This document shows, one piece after another, positions 23,408-31,904 of a stretch of 64,000 bases of DNA. Under the pieces are notes generated by a model, which saw only the letters and a list, made by a program, of their open reading frames with translations, was not told where the DNA came from and ran no database searches. The stretch spans positions 940,191 to 1,004,190 of the forward strand of contig NZ_LMEE01000002.1 in the NCBI RefSeq assembly GCF_001425305.1, written 5' to 3'. Position numbers and translations under genes: made by a program. Source of the DNA: Phenylobacterium sp. Root1290 (GTDB taxonomy: Bacteria; Pseudomonadota; Alphaproteobacteria; Caulobacterales; Caulobacteraceae). Positions within the stretch are counted from its first letter, which is position 1. Every line of letters starts with the position of its first letter.

Positions 23408-24724
23408 CTAGTTGCGGAACACCGCGGCGTTCGACGGGTCGACCGGCATTTCGCGGTACTGACGCACCTCATTGCGGCCCACGACCATGTGGTGCACCTC
23501 GTCCGGGCCGTCGGCCAGGCGCAGGGTGCGGGTCGAGGTGTACATGCGGGCCAGCGGAGTCTTCTGGCTGACGCCGAGGGCGCCGTGCATCTGGATCGCC
23601 TGGTCGATGATCAGGCAGACGCGTTCCGGCACCATGGCCTTGACCATGTGGATCCAGATCCGGGCTTCGTCGCGCGGCAGGATGTCCATGGCCTTGGCGG
23701 CCTTGAGCACCATCAGGCGCATGGCCTCGATCTCGATGCGGGCGCGGCTGACGATCTCGATGTTGCCGCCCAGCTGGATGATCGGCTTGCCGAACGCCTC
23801 GCGGGTCAGACCGCGGGTGACCAGCAGGTCGAGGGCCTTCTCGGCCTGGCCGATGGCGCGCATGCAGTGGTGGATACGGCCCGGGCCGAGGCGCAGCTGG
23901 CTGATCTCGAAGCCGCGGCCTTCGCCGAGCAGCATGTTCGAGGCCGGCACGCGCACGTTGTCGAAGACGATGTGCATGTGGCCGTGCGGCGCGTCCGGAT
24001 CGCCGAAGACGTTCATCGGGCCGAGGATCTTCACGCCGGGCGCGTCGGTGGGCACCAGGATCTGCGACTGACGCAGGTGGGGCGGGCCGTCCGGGCTGGT
24101 CTGGACCATGGTGATCATGATCTTGCAGCGCGGGTCGCCGGCGCCGGAGATGTAGTGCTTCTCGCCGTTGATCACGTACTCGTCGCCGACCAGGGTGGCG
24201 CGGGTGTTGATGTTCTTGGCGTCCGACGAAGCGGCGTGCACTTCGGTCATCGCGAAGGCCGAGCGGATCTTGCCTTCCAGCAGAGGCTCGAGCCACTGCT
24301 TCTTCTGTTCCGGAGTGCCGACGCGCTCCAGCACTTCCATGTTGCCGGTGTCGGGAGCGGCGCAGTTCATCGTCTCCGACGCCATCGGGTTCTTGCCGAG
24401 CTCGACGGCGATGTAGGCGTAGTCGAGGTTCGACAGGCCCTCGCCGGTGTGGGCGTCGGGCAGGAAGAAGTTCCACAGGCCGGCGGCCTTGGCCTTGTCC
24501 TTGGCCGCTTCCAGCACTTCCAGCTGGCCGGGCGCATAGCTCCAGATGTCGGTCTTGCCTTCGCCCAGGCGGTGGAATTCCTCGGACATGGGCTGGACCA
24601 CGTCCTTAATGAATTGCTTCACCTGGTTGTACAGCGGCAACGCCTTGTCCGACATGCGCAGGTCGTTCAGTTCGTCCTGCACGTTCAGCGAAAAGCTAGC
24701 CTGCTTGGCGGCGGCCTCGGTCAT
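23408..24724 (-). CDS. Acyl-CoA dehydrogenase
   Basis: A 438-residue flavoprotein of the ACAD10/11-like bacterial group. Conserved elements: FAMTEVHAASSDAKNI (FAD-binding and substrate region), INGEKHYISGAGDP, LGPGRIHHCMRAIG, and [18 protein letters not shown] near the C-terminus. It oxidises an acyl-CoA to the trans-2-enoyl-CoA and passes electrons to ETF. ATG at 24724 has GGAGAG upstream. About 60 bases before the start lies a CAAAC-N4-GTTT motif resembling a PsrA/TetR-type fatty-acid operator. The gene is monocistronic, ending in a strong terminator. Confidence 0.93.
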   Translation of the reverse strand: MTEAAAKQASFSLNVQDELNDLRMSDKALPLYNQVKQFIKDVVQPMSEEFHRLGEGKTDIWSYAPGQLEVLEAAKDKAKAAGLWNFFLPDAHTGEGLSNLDYAYIAVELGKNPMASETMNCAAPDTGNMEVLERVGTPEQKKQWLEPLLEGKIRSAFAMTEVHAASSDAKNINTRATLVGDEYVINGEKHYISGAGDPRCKIMITMVQTSPDGPPHLRQSQILVPTDAPGVKILGPMNVFGDPDAPHGHMHIVFDNVRVPASNMLLGEGRGFEISQLRLGPGRIHHCMRAIGQAEKALDLLVTRGLTREAFGKPIIQLGGNIEIVSRARIEIEAMRLMVLKAAKAMDILPRDEARIWIHMVKAMVPERVCLIIDQAIQMHGALGVSQKTPLARMYTSTRTLRLADGPDEVHHMVVGRNEVRQYREMPVDPSNAAVFRN

Positions 24725-24784
24725 CTGGGTCTCTCCTGCTGCGATTTTGTTGAGCAGTAGTTTTGGCCCATATTTCCGCCAAAT

Positions 24785-24798
24785 CAAACAAGCGTTTT
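24785..24798. promoter_or_regulatory. Candidate PsrA/TetR-type fatty-acid operator
   Basis: CAAAC-AAGC-GTTTT matches the PsrA-type pattern (G/C)AAAC-N2-4-GTTT(G/C) except at the last base. It sits in an A+T-rich patch about 60 bases upstream of the acyl-CoA dehydrogenase start, where repression by a fatty-acid sensor would make sense. No tetR-like gene is adjacent. Confidence 0.45.
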
Positions 24799-24906
24799 AA
24801 TTTTACGGCGTCCAGCTTGCAGGCCCAGGCGAGCGCGCACGCGCAAACCCTTGCGGTGCAAGGGCTTGGTCCTCAGACACAAGAAAGGGAAAGCGGCCCG
24901 CGCCCG

Positions 24907-25002
24907 CTAGGCGTAAAGCGGGGCCGGAAGGCTCAGCAGCACGAGGGCGGCGGCGAGCGCCAGGATCGCCAGCGCCGGGATGATCTTGATCATCAGCATC
25001 AT
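24907..25002 (-). CDS. Possible 31-residue single-pass membrane peptide
   Basis: The frame reads MMLMIKIIPALAILALAA..., then LVLLSLPAPLYA and a TAG stop: one lysine followed by a single hydrophobic helix. TTGAGG lies just before the ATG. It is the only coding-like feature in the 350-base gap between the acyl-CoA dehydrogenase and VOC genes. The helical pattern is convincing, but such short hydrophobic frames can arise by chance in GC-rich DNA, so it needs conservation or expression to be accepted. Confidence 0.45.
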   Translation of the reverse strand: MMLMIKIIPALAILALAAALVLLSLPAPLYA

Positions 25003-25074
25003 GGCCTCAAGATGGTAGTGACCGGTCGGTATCGCTAGGGCGGCACGCGCATTTCCGCGCCCGGCGGCGAAAGG

Positions 25075-25458
25075 CTAGCCGTGGTGGCAGACCGCCTCGA
25101 TGTTGTGGCCGTCCGGATCCAGCACGAAGGCCCCGTAGTAGTTCGGATGGTAGTGCGCGCGGATGCCCGGCGGGCCGTTGTCGCGGCCGCCCGCGGCCAG
25201 CGCCGCGGCGTAGAAGGCGTCGACGCTGGCGCGGTCGGACGCCACGAAGGCGACGTGTAGGCTGCCGGTGGCCGGGCCGGCGCTGCCGATCCAGAAGTAG
25301 GGCTTGCCCTCCGAGCCGTATCCGACGTGGCTGGAGCCGCCGGTCTCTTCGGGGGTGACTTCCATCACCACGCCGACGCCCAGCGGCGCGAGGGCTGCAT
25401 CGAAAAAGGCCCGCCCCCTGGCGAAGTCGCTGACGGTCAGTCCGAGATGGTCAAGCAT
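25075..25458 (-). CDS. VOC-family (glyoxalase/bleomycin-resistance fold) protein
   Basis: A 127-residue protein, MLDHLGLTVSDFARGRAFFDAALAPLG at the start and YGAFVLDPDGHNIEAVCHHG at the end. Both halves of the beta-alpha-beta-beta-beta fold are seen, with His4, a His in SLHVAFVA and the Glu in HNIEAV as likely metal ligands. Small VOC proteins of this type are often annotated as glyoxalase-like, but the reaction is unknown. It is monocistronic on the minus strand. Confidence 0.85.
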   Translation of the reverse strand: MLDHLGLTVSDFARGRAFFDAALAPLGVGVVMEVTPEETGGSSHVGYGSEGKPYFWIGSAGPATGSLHVAFVASDRASVDAFYAAALAAGGRDNGPPGIRAHYHPNYYGAFVLDPDGHNIEAVCHHG

Positions 25459-25537
25459 CGCGCGTCCTCTTGAATGCTGCGCGCCAGCCTATGGGCGGGG
25501 CCGACCAAAACCTGTCAGCAGCCCGCCCGTTCCCGGC

Positions 25538-25954
25538 CTATTTCGACGGCAGGCCGGCGGTGTTCTTGCAGACCGCGGCGACCAGCGCCTTGTCCTCGGC
25601 GCTCTTGGCGGCGCCGGGCGTGGCGGTCCGCCAGGTCGCCGAGAGTTCCAGCGGCTTCTTCGGCGAGTAGCCGCCCAGGCTGATCATCGACTTGCCGCTG
25701 CAGTCGACGGCGGTGACGAAGCCGACACCGTCGGCCTTGCCCGGCGCCGAGGGGCCCATGCGCGGCTCGGCACCCGGCTTGCCGACCGCCTGCATGACCA
25801 CGATGCGGCCCGTCAGGGTGTCGCGATACGAGTAGTCGGCGTCATATGACCACTCCAGACCATTGGCGGTCGTGGCGTAGGGCGTCCAGGTCTCGGCCTG
25901 GGCGGCAGTGGCGGCCAATGCCGACAAGGCGGCGATCGCGAGAATGCGGCGCAT
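25538..25954 (-). CDS. Secreted hypothetical protein
   Basis: A 138-residue protein with a clear signal peptide (MRRILAIAALSALAATAAQA). The mature part starts ETWTPYATTANGLEWSYDADYSYRD and includes a conserved-looking GYSPKKPLELSATWRTATPG segment, with two cysteines (VDCSGK and AVCKN) that could form a disulfide. It resembles small surface-adhesin-type E domains of alphaproteobacteria, but I do not recognise the family with certainty. GGAGAA precedes the ATG at 25954. It is divergent from groES. Confidence 0.65.
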   Translation of the reverse strand: MRRILAIAALSALAATAAQAETWTPYATTANGLEWSYDADYSYRDTLTGRIVVMQAVGKPGAEPRMGPSAPGKADGVGFVTAVDCSGKSMISLGGYSPKKPLELSATWRTATPGAAKSAEDKALVAAVCKNTAGLPSK

Positions 25955-26046
25955 GATGGTGTACTTCTCCTGGTGTTCCCTCGGCCGCCAACCTATCTGC
26001 GGCCCCCTTCGGTAACCAAGCGGAATAAAAACCGCTGTGCGGCGCG

Positions 26047-26072
26047 CTTGACTCCCCCCTGCCTGACCCCTA
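26047..26072 (+). promoter_or_regulatory. Candidate sigma-32 heat-shock promoter of groESL
   Basis: CTTGAC at 26047-26052 and CCCCTA at 26067-26072, separated by 14 bases, resemble the sigma-32 pattern CTTGAA ... CCCCAT. It lies just upstream of the CIRCE element, the same order as in the Caulobacter groESL promoter. Confidence 0.55.
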
Positions 26073-26085
26073 CCTCCGCCCTGCG

Positions 26086-26112
26086 TTAGCACTCAGGGGC
26101 AGCGGCTGCTAA
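26086..26112. promoter_or_regulatory. CIRCE operator (HrcA-binding) upstream of groES
   Basis: TTAGCACTC, nine bases, then GGCTGCTAA. The left arm is the perfect consensus; the right arm differs from GAGTGCTAA at two positions. Position and spacing are exactly those of CIRCE. HrcA would repress groESL at normal temperature. hrcA itself is not in the window. Confidence 0.85.
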
Positions 26113-26171
26113 CGGCCGCCTCCGCCGTGCCGACGGCAAGCATTTCAACCGTCCCGAACGGAGACATACAT

Positions 26172-26459
26172 ATGGCGTTTCGTCCTCTGGGAGACCGCGT
26201 CCTCGTGAAGCGCGTCGAGGAAGAAGAGAAGACCAAGGGCGGGATCATCATCCCCGACACCGCCAAGGAAAAGCCGCAAGAAGGCGAAGTCGTCGCCGTC
26301 GGCCCCGGCGCTCGTGACGACAACGGCAAGCTTCAGCCCCTCGACGTGAAGGCGGGCGACCGCATCCTGTTCGGCAAGTGGTCGGGCACCGAGGTCAAGA
26401 TCGACGGCAAGGATCTGCTGATCATGAAGGAAAGCGACGTTCTGGGCGTGGTCGAGTAA
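26172..26459 (+). CDS. groES: Co-chaperonin GroES
   Basis: A 95-residue co-chaperonin: [21 protein letters not shown], the mobile loop [17 protein letters not shown], and the [21 protein letters not shown] end. Seven copies cap the GroEL ring. GGAGA lies upstream of the ATG. It is the first gene of the groESL operon, controlled by the CIRCE and sigma-32-like sites. Confidence 0.98.
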   Translation: MAFRPLGDRVLVKRVEEEEKTKGGIIIPDTAKEKPQEGEVVAVGPGARDDNGKLQPLDVKAGDRILFGKWSGTEVKIDGKDLLIMKESDVLGVVE

Positions 26460-26500
26460 CCACCCCTCCTTCGTCCTTCCTCCCCATCCACCTCTTTTGA

Positions 26501-28153
<1,653 letters not shown>

Positions 28154-28177
28154 GTCCACGACACCTGTCGAAAGACG

Positions 28178-28212
28178 AAGGGCGGAGCCGCGAGGCTCCG
28201 CCCTTTTTCTTT
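28178..28212. terminator. Strong rho-independent terminator after groL
   Basis: AAGGGCGGAGCC / GGCTCCGCCCTT, a 12-bp stem with a GCGA loop followed by TTTCTTT. It ends the groESL transcript and may also serve the convergent holin-like gene. Confidence 0.9.
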
Positions 28213-28216
28213 GGGG

Positions 28217-28567
28217 CTACCGCTTGGCGTCGCCGATCACGACGCCGCCGGCCCAGCTGGCCAGGCCGGTGATGATCGCCGCGGCGACGCCCGACCAGAA
28301 GCCATGCACCCAGAAGCCCGGCAGCATCCAGGCCACCAGCCCGATCATCGCCGCGTTCAGCACCAGCAGGAACAGGCCCAGGGTGATGATGGTCAGCGGC
28401 AGGGTCAGCACGAACAGGATCGGGCGCACGATGGCGTTCAGCACCCCAAGCAGCAACGCCGCGAGCATCAGGTCGACGAAGCCGTTGTAACCGACGCCCT
28501 TGAGCAGATAGGCCGCCAGGGCCAATCCCAGCGCGGCGAAGATCACGCGGGCGATAAAGCGGGTCAT
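28217..28567 (-). CDS. Phage-holin-4-2-family (PF04020-like) small membrane protein
   Basis: A 116-residue protein with four hydrophobic helices. The LLLGVLNAIVRPILFVLTLPLTIITLGLF stretch is the hallmark of the PF04020 family, named after a phage holin but found widely as a bacterial inner-membrane protein of unknown function. I chose the ATG at 28567, preceded by GGAG at about nine bases. No phage genes are nearby, so the holin label should not be read as a lytic role. It is convergent with groL. Confidence 0.85.
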   Translation of the reverse strand: MTRFIARVIFAALGLALAAYLLKGVGYNGFVDLMLAALLLGVLNAIVRPILFVLTLPLTIITLGLFLLVLNAAMIGLVAWMLPGFWVHGFWSGVAAAIITGLASWAGGVVIGDAKR

Positions 28568-28753
28568 CGAGGAAGGCTCCGTAAGCTTGGCTTCAACCGA
28601 CGATGGGGCGAGCCCACGCGCTTTGCAATCGCCGGCCGCGAGCATGCCGCGTCGGGGCTGATTTCAACGCGGTCACAAGCCTGCCCCGCTTTGGCCGCAC
28701 GCTCCCGTCAGCTTGACCGTTGAGCGCCGGGACGGGCGCGCAAGGGTTCACGC

Positions 28754-29314
28754 ATGCTTCGTATCGCTTTCGCCGCCGTGGCGCTTCTCGCCGCCACGCC
28801 CGCTTTCGCCCAGCCGGGCCCGCCGCCCGGCGAGCATATGCGACTGTTCCTCAGCCCCTCGGGCGAGCCGTTCCGCGGCCAGGACGGGCTGGCCGACTGG
28901 TTCGCCGCCGCCGACGCCGACAAGAACGGCGCGCTGACCCTGACCGAGTTCCGCGACGACGCCATGCGTTTCTTCAAGGTGCTGGACGCCGATGGCGACG
29001 GCCAGGTGGACGGCCCGGAAAACAGCGCCTACGAGACCAGGATCGCGCCGGAGATCACGCGCGCGGACATGGGCGGCCCGCCCGGCAAGCGCCCGATCGT
29101 GCGGAAGGTCGACAAACGCGAGCCGCGGGTCGGCGCAGCCCGCTTTTCACTGATCAACGAGGCCCAGCCGGTGCGCGGCGCCGACGCCGACCTCAACCAG
29201 CGGGTCAGCAGCGAAGAGTGGGCCAAGGCCGCGCGGCGGCGCTTCGAGCTGCTCGACACCGATCATGACGGCAAGCTGACGCTGGAGGCCCTGCGCCCGC
29301 GCCTGGCGCGCTAG
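28754..29314 (+). CDS. Secreted EF-hand calcium-binding protein
   Basis: A 186-residue protein with a signal peptide (MLRIAFAAVALLAATPAFAQ). Four EF-hand loops are recognisable: DADKNGALTLTEF, DADGDGQVDGPEN, DADLNQRVSSEEW and DTDHDGKLTLEAL, in two pairs separated by a proline-rich linker. The second and fourth are close to the DxDxDG consensus. It is presumably periplasmic and binds calcium, with no identifiable partner. Its TAG stop shares CTAG with the convergent phosphodiesterase gene. Confidence 0.85.
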   Translation: MLRIAFAAVALLAATPAFAQPGPPPGEHMRLFLSPSGEPFRGQDGLADWFAAADADKNGALTLTEFRDDAMRFFKVLDADGDGQVDGPENSAYETRIAPEITRADMGGPPGKRPIVRKVDKREPRVGAARFSLINEAQPVRGADADLNQRVSSEEWAKAARRRFELLDTDHDGKLTLEALRPRLAR

Positions 29315-30147
29315 GCGCTCGCCAGGTCCAGCTGCGGGATCGACTGGCTCAGCCGGCCGCCCACGCGGATCGGCTCCACCCGACGCGCCAGGCCGGTGGA
29401 GTCGTCGGTTTCGACGAACACGCCGCACACCGTCGCGGGCCCTTCGGCCGGCTTGTAGCGGCCGCCGGAGATGCGGGTGGTGAACCGGCGCAGCGGCTCT
29501 TCCTTCTGGTTGCCGATGACGCTGTCATAGTCGGCGCAGGCGCCCGCGTCGGTCTGATAGGCGGTGCCGCCCAGCAGGATCTGGCAATCGGCGGTCGGCA
29601 CGTGGGTGTGGGTGCCCACCACTAGGCTGGCGCGGCCGTCGCAGAAGTGGCCCATGGCCATCTTCTCGGACGTCGCCTCGGCGTGCATGTCGACCACCAC
29701 CGCGTCGGCGACCATGCCCAGCGGGGCCTTGTCCAGCTCGCGGTCGACGGCGGCGAACGGATCGTCGAGCGAATCCATGTGCACGCGGCCCAGCAGGTTG
29801 ATCACCACGATCCGCTTGCCGGTCTGGGTCTCGAACAGGTTGGCTCCGCGGCCCGGCGCATCGGCCAGGACCGGATAGTTGAGCGGGCGGATCAGCCGCG
29901 GTTCGCGCACGATGTAGGTCAGCGCTTCCTTCTGGTCCCAGGAGTGGTTGCCCAGGGTCAGGCAGTCGGCGCCGGCGTTGAACAGCTCGCGCGCCGTGCT
30001 CTCGGTGATCCCGAAGCCGGCCGCCGCGTTCTCGGCGTTGATGATCACGAACTCCAGGCCCAGCGCGCGGCGCAGGTGCGGAAGGTGATCGGCGAGGCCC
30101 TCGCGGCCGGCTCGGCCGACGACGTCCCCGAAGAAAGCAAAGCGCAT
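29311..30147 (-). CDS. YmdB/TIGR00282-family metallophosphoesterase
   Basis: A 278-residue protein of the calcineurin-like fold: FFGDVVGRAGR at the N-terminus, INAENAAAGFGIT, TLGNHSWDQKE, VDMHAEATSEKMAMGHF, and GTHTHVPTAD for the metal ligands. YmdB of Bacillus hydrolyses 2',3'-cyclic nucleotides and affects biofilm formation; the alphaproteobacterial member is assumed to do similar chemistry. It starts six bases after the 5-formyl-THF cyclo-ligase gene, so the two are co-transcribed. Confidence 0.93.
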   Translation of the reverse strand: MRFAFFGDVVGRAGREGLADHLPHLRRALGLEFVIINAENAAAGFGITESTARELFNAGADCLTLGNHSWDQKEALTYIVREPRLIRPLNYPVLADAPGRGANLFETQTGKRIVVINLLGRVHMDSLDDPFAAVDRELDKAPLGMVADAVVVDMHAEATSEKMAMGHFCDGRASLVVGTHTHVPTADCQILLGGTAYQTDAGACADYDSVIGNQKEEPLRRFTTRISGGRYKPAEGPATVCGVFVETDDSTGLARRVEPIRVGGRLSQSIPQLDLASA

Positions 30148-30153
30148 GCGGAA

Positions 30154-30729
30154 TTAGTCCTTTCGGACCTCCGTATACCCGTTTTCCGTGAGAATGGCGT
30201 CCAGCCTTTGATCGTGCGGCTCCATGGCCAACTCAGCGACCTCCTGGCCGGCGTAGGCCAGGCCCAGGACGAAGACCTGACCGCGGGCCCGCAGAGCCTC
30301 CAACGTGCGGTCGTAGTGCCCGCCGCCCTGCCCCAGGCGGCCGCCGGACTTGTCGAAGGCCAGCAGCGGGCAGATCACCAGGCCCGGATTGACCTCCGGC
30401 GCGTTCGCCGGCGGCGAGGGAACCCCGAACGCATCCACCTGCGGGGTGTCGTCAGGCCGCCAGGCGCGGAAGATCAGCGGCGCGTCGGCGCCCAGCGTCA
30501 CCGGCAGGGCCAGGCGCCGGCCGGCCTTCGCCAGCCGCGCGGCCAGCGGCGCAGGATCGAGCTCCGACCCCACGGCGTGATAGCTGGCGAACCACTCGAA
30601 GGCCGGCAGACGGTCCATCGGCAGGGCCGCGGCGGCGGCCTGGGCGGCGTCGGGCCGGGCCGCGTCGAGCGCCCGGCGGCGCTTGCGAAGCACGCTGCGA
30701 AGTTTGGCTTTGTCAGGCGGAAGGTTCAC
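30154..30729 (-). CDS. fau: 5-formyltetrahydrofolate cyclo-ligase
   Basis: A 191-residue enzyme that converts 5-formyl-THF to 5,10-methenyl-THF with ATP. It begins with the KAKLRSVLRKRRRAL basic helix and has the catalytic GQGGGHYDRTL motif near residue 133. E. coli YgfA lies downstream of zapA and the 6S RNA gene ssrS; the same order zapA - predicted 6S - fau is found here on the minus strand. It is followed at six bases by the YmdB-type gene. Confidence 0.92.
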   Translation of the reverse strand: MNLPPDKAKLRSVLRKRRRALDAARPDAAQAAAAALPMDRLPAFEWFASYHAVGSELDPAPLAARLAKAGRRLALPVTLGADAPLIFRAWRPDDTPQVDAFGVPSPPANAPEVNPGLVICPLLAFDKSGGRLGQGGGHYDRTLEALRARGQVFVLGLAYAGQEVAELAMEPHDQRLDAILTENGYTEVRKD

Positions 30730-30749
30730 CGCGCGAGCTTAGCGCGAAG

Positions 30750-30919
30750 GGTGGCGGCGCCGCGAGAGCCGTGAAGGACGGTTTTATCCCCTCGGACCTG
30801 GTTAACCAGGTGGGCTCCATGTGCCCGGCCCCACGGGGCCGGACAGGGACAGATCCCTTCGAAGAAATTAAGGTCTCTGGGATAGATTGCCTTCGACGAG
30901 AGCCACAGCAGACCCGCCG
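30750..30919 (-). ncRNA. ssrS: Predicted 6S RNA (SsrS)
   Basis: The gap between zapA and fau on the minus strand is where enterobacteria encode 6S RNA, which binds and inhibits sigma-70 RNA polymerase. The minus strand contains a CCGGCCCC/GGGGCCGG hairpin, then CACCTGGTTAACCAGGT (a perfect palindrome) and TCCGAGGGGATAAAACCG, which resemble the 3' half of alphaproteobacterial 6S RNA as I remember it. CGAAGG near the 5' end can pair with CCTTCACG near the 3' end as the closing stem. A possible promoter, TTGTTC (30949-30954) - 17 bases - TACCTT (30926-30931), places the start near 30919. Ends are approximate. Confidence 0.72.
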
Positions 30920-30975
30920 GGAACCAAGGTAGGGCGGCGCGGGCTCAGGAACAAGCGGCGGCGGTCATGAAAGGC

Positions 30976-31111
30976 TGTCATCCCGGTTTCGGGCAGCCGA
31001 AGACCGGGATCCATATGCGCCGCTCAGTAACAAACGGGGCGACGTCCGGGCCGCATCCTGGACAATCAGGTGTTCATGGGTCCCGGTCTTGCTTCGCAAA
31101 CCGGGATGACA
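30976..31111. repeat. Composite intergenic palindrome (GTCATCCC...GGGATGAC), copy 2
   Basis: It starts TGTCATCCCGGTTTCGGG and ends AACCGGGATGACA. The left hairpin is TCCCGGT...ACCGGGA and the right hairpin GTCCCGGT...ACCGGGATGAC, arranged head to head like copy 1; the right half (CATGGGTCCCGGTCTTGC) is nearly identical to that of copy 1. It lies between the zapA stop and the predicted 6S promoter. Confidence 0.85.
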
Positions 31112-31124
31112 CCTTGGGGCGCCG

Positions 31125-31451
31125 CTATCCCTGCGCCAGCTTCTCGATGCGCTTGGCGGCGTTTTCCAGGGCGCCGACGGCGCGGGTTTCGGCGCGGGCC
31201 TGATCGGACTGGAACCGCGCCAGCTCGGACTGCACCACCGAGAACCGGCTGCGCAGGTCGGAGAGCTCGTCGGCCAGCAGCAGCGCGCCCATCAGGAACA
31301 GCCGGGTCTCGCCCAGCTGGCCCATGTCCTCGGACACCTGGCGCACCTGTCGGTCGAACAGCCGGGCTAGCTCCAGCAGATGGCCTTCCTGGCCGTCTTC
31401 GCAGCCGACCGCATAGGGCCGGCCGTTCACGGTGATGTTGACCTGAGCCAT
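31125..31451 (-). CDS. zapA: Cell division protein ZapA
   Basis: A 108-residue protein beginning MAQVNITVNGRPYAVGCEDG, followed by the helical LLELARLFDRQVRQV... region and a C-terminal coiled coil (SRFSVVQSELARFQSDQ). ZapA binds and bundles FtsZ filaments at mid-cell. It lies five bases after the zauP-like gene; in Caulobacter ZapA and ZauP are encoded together and focus the Z-ring as a pair. Downstream come a repeat and the predicted 6S RNA, the same order as zapA-ssrS-ygfA in E. coli. Confidence 0.92.
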   Translation of the reverse strand: MAQVNITVNGRPYAVGCEDGQEGHLLELARLFDRQVRQVSEDMGQLGETRLFLMGALLLADELSDLRSRFSVVQSELARFQSDQARAETRAVGALENAAKRIEKLAQG

Positions 31452-31456
31452 GGGAC

Positions 31457-31741
31457 TTACGCCTCCTCGGTCTCTTGAGCGGGCTCGCCGGCAAGCGCGG
31501 CCTTGATCTCGGAGATGGCGCGACCCAGGGCCGCAGAGGCCTCGGCGCCTGCCGCCTCAAGTTCCCTCTCTCGGACCTTGGCCTTTTCGAGTTCGGACGC
31601 CAGCCGCGCGCCGTCCTGGTCGAACAGCCCGCCGCCCGCCTGGCCGCCTGCGCCCGCAAGGCGTTGCTCAAGTTGAGAGATCGCTCGGTCCAGCCGCTTT
31701 ACGGCCTGCTCGAGGGGGCTCTCGCCCACCGGGTCCCGCAT
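31457..31741 (-). CDS. zauP: ZauP-like coiled-coil partner of ZapA (DUF4164-type)
   Basis: A 94-residue, largely helical protein: SPLEQAVKRLDRAISQLEQRL, a glycine-rich break, then RLASELEKAKVRERELE and a C-terminal acidic tail. Heptad-like spacing suggests two coiled-coil segments. It directly precedes zapA, which is the arrangement reported for Caulobacter ZauP, the coiled-coil protein that binds ZapA and organises it at the division site. The identification rests on size, coiled coil and position; the sequence family is poorly conserved. ATG at 31741 is chosen, with GGAG about ten bases upstream. Confidence 0.78.
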   Translation of the reverse strand: MRDPVGESPLEQAVKRLDRAISQLEQRLAGAGGQAGGGLFDQDGARLASELEKAKVRERELEAAGAEASAALGRAISEIKAALAGEPAQETEEA

Positions 31742-31904
31742 ATTCCCGCGCTCCGAAAGTGTGTCTGTTAATCTATAGACTGCGTCGGCCTTGCGCCGAA
31801 AGCCGGACTGTGGCGTGACCTTTCCTTGACCCTGCAAGCCTCGCATGCGAGGGGCGCGCGCAAATTCCCGCACAATCCCCCCGCCAGACTCACCGGAACA
31901 GATA

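Noticed and set aside
28217..28567. The phage-holin-4-2 gene as a sign of a prophage
   Set aside because: This family is widespread in bacterial chromosomes, and no phage structural, lysin or integrase gene is nearby.
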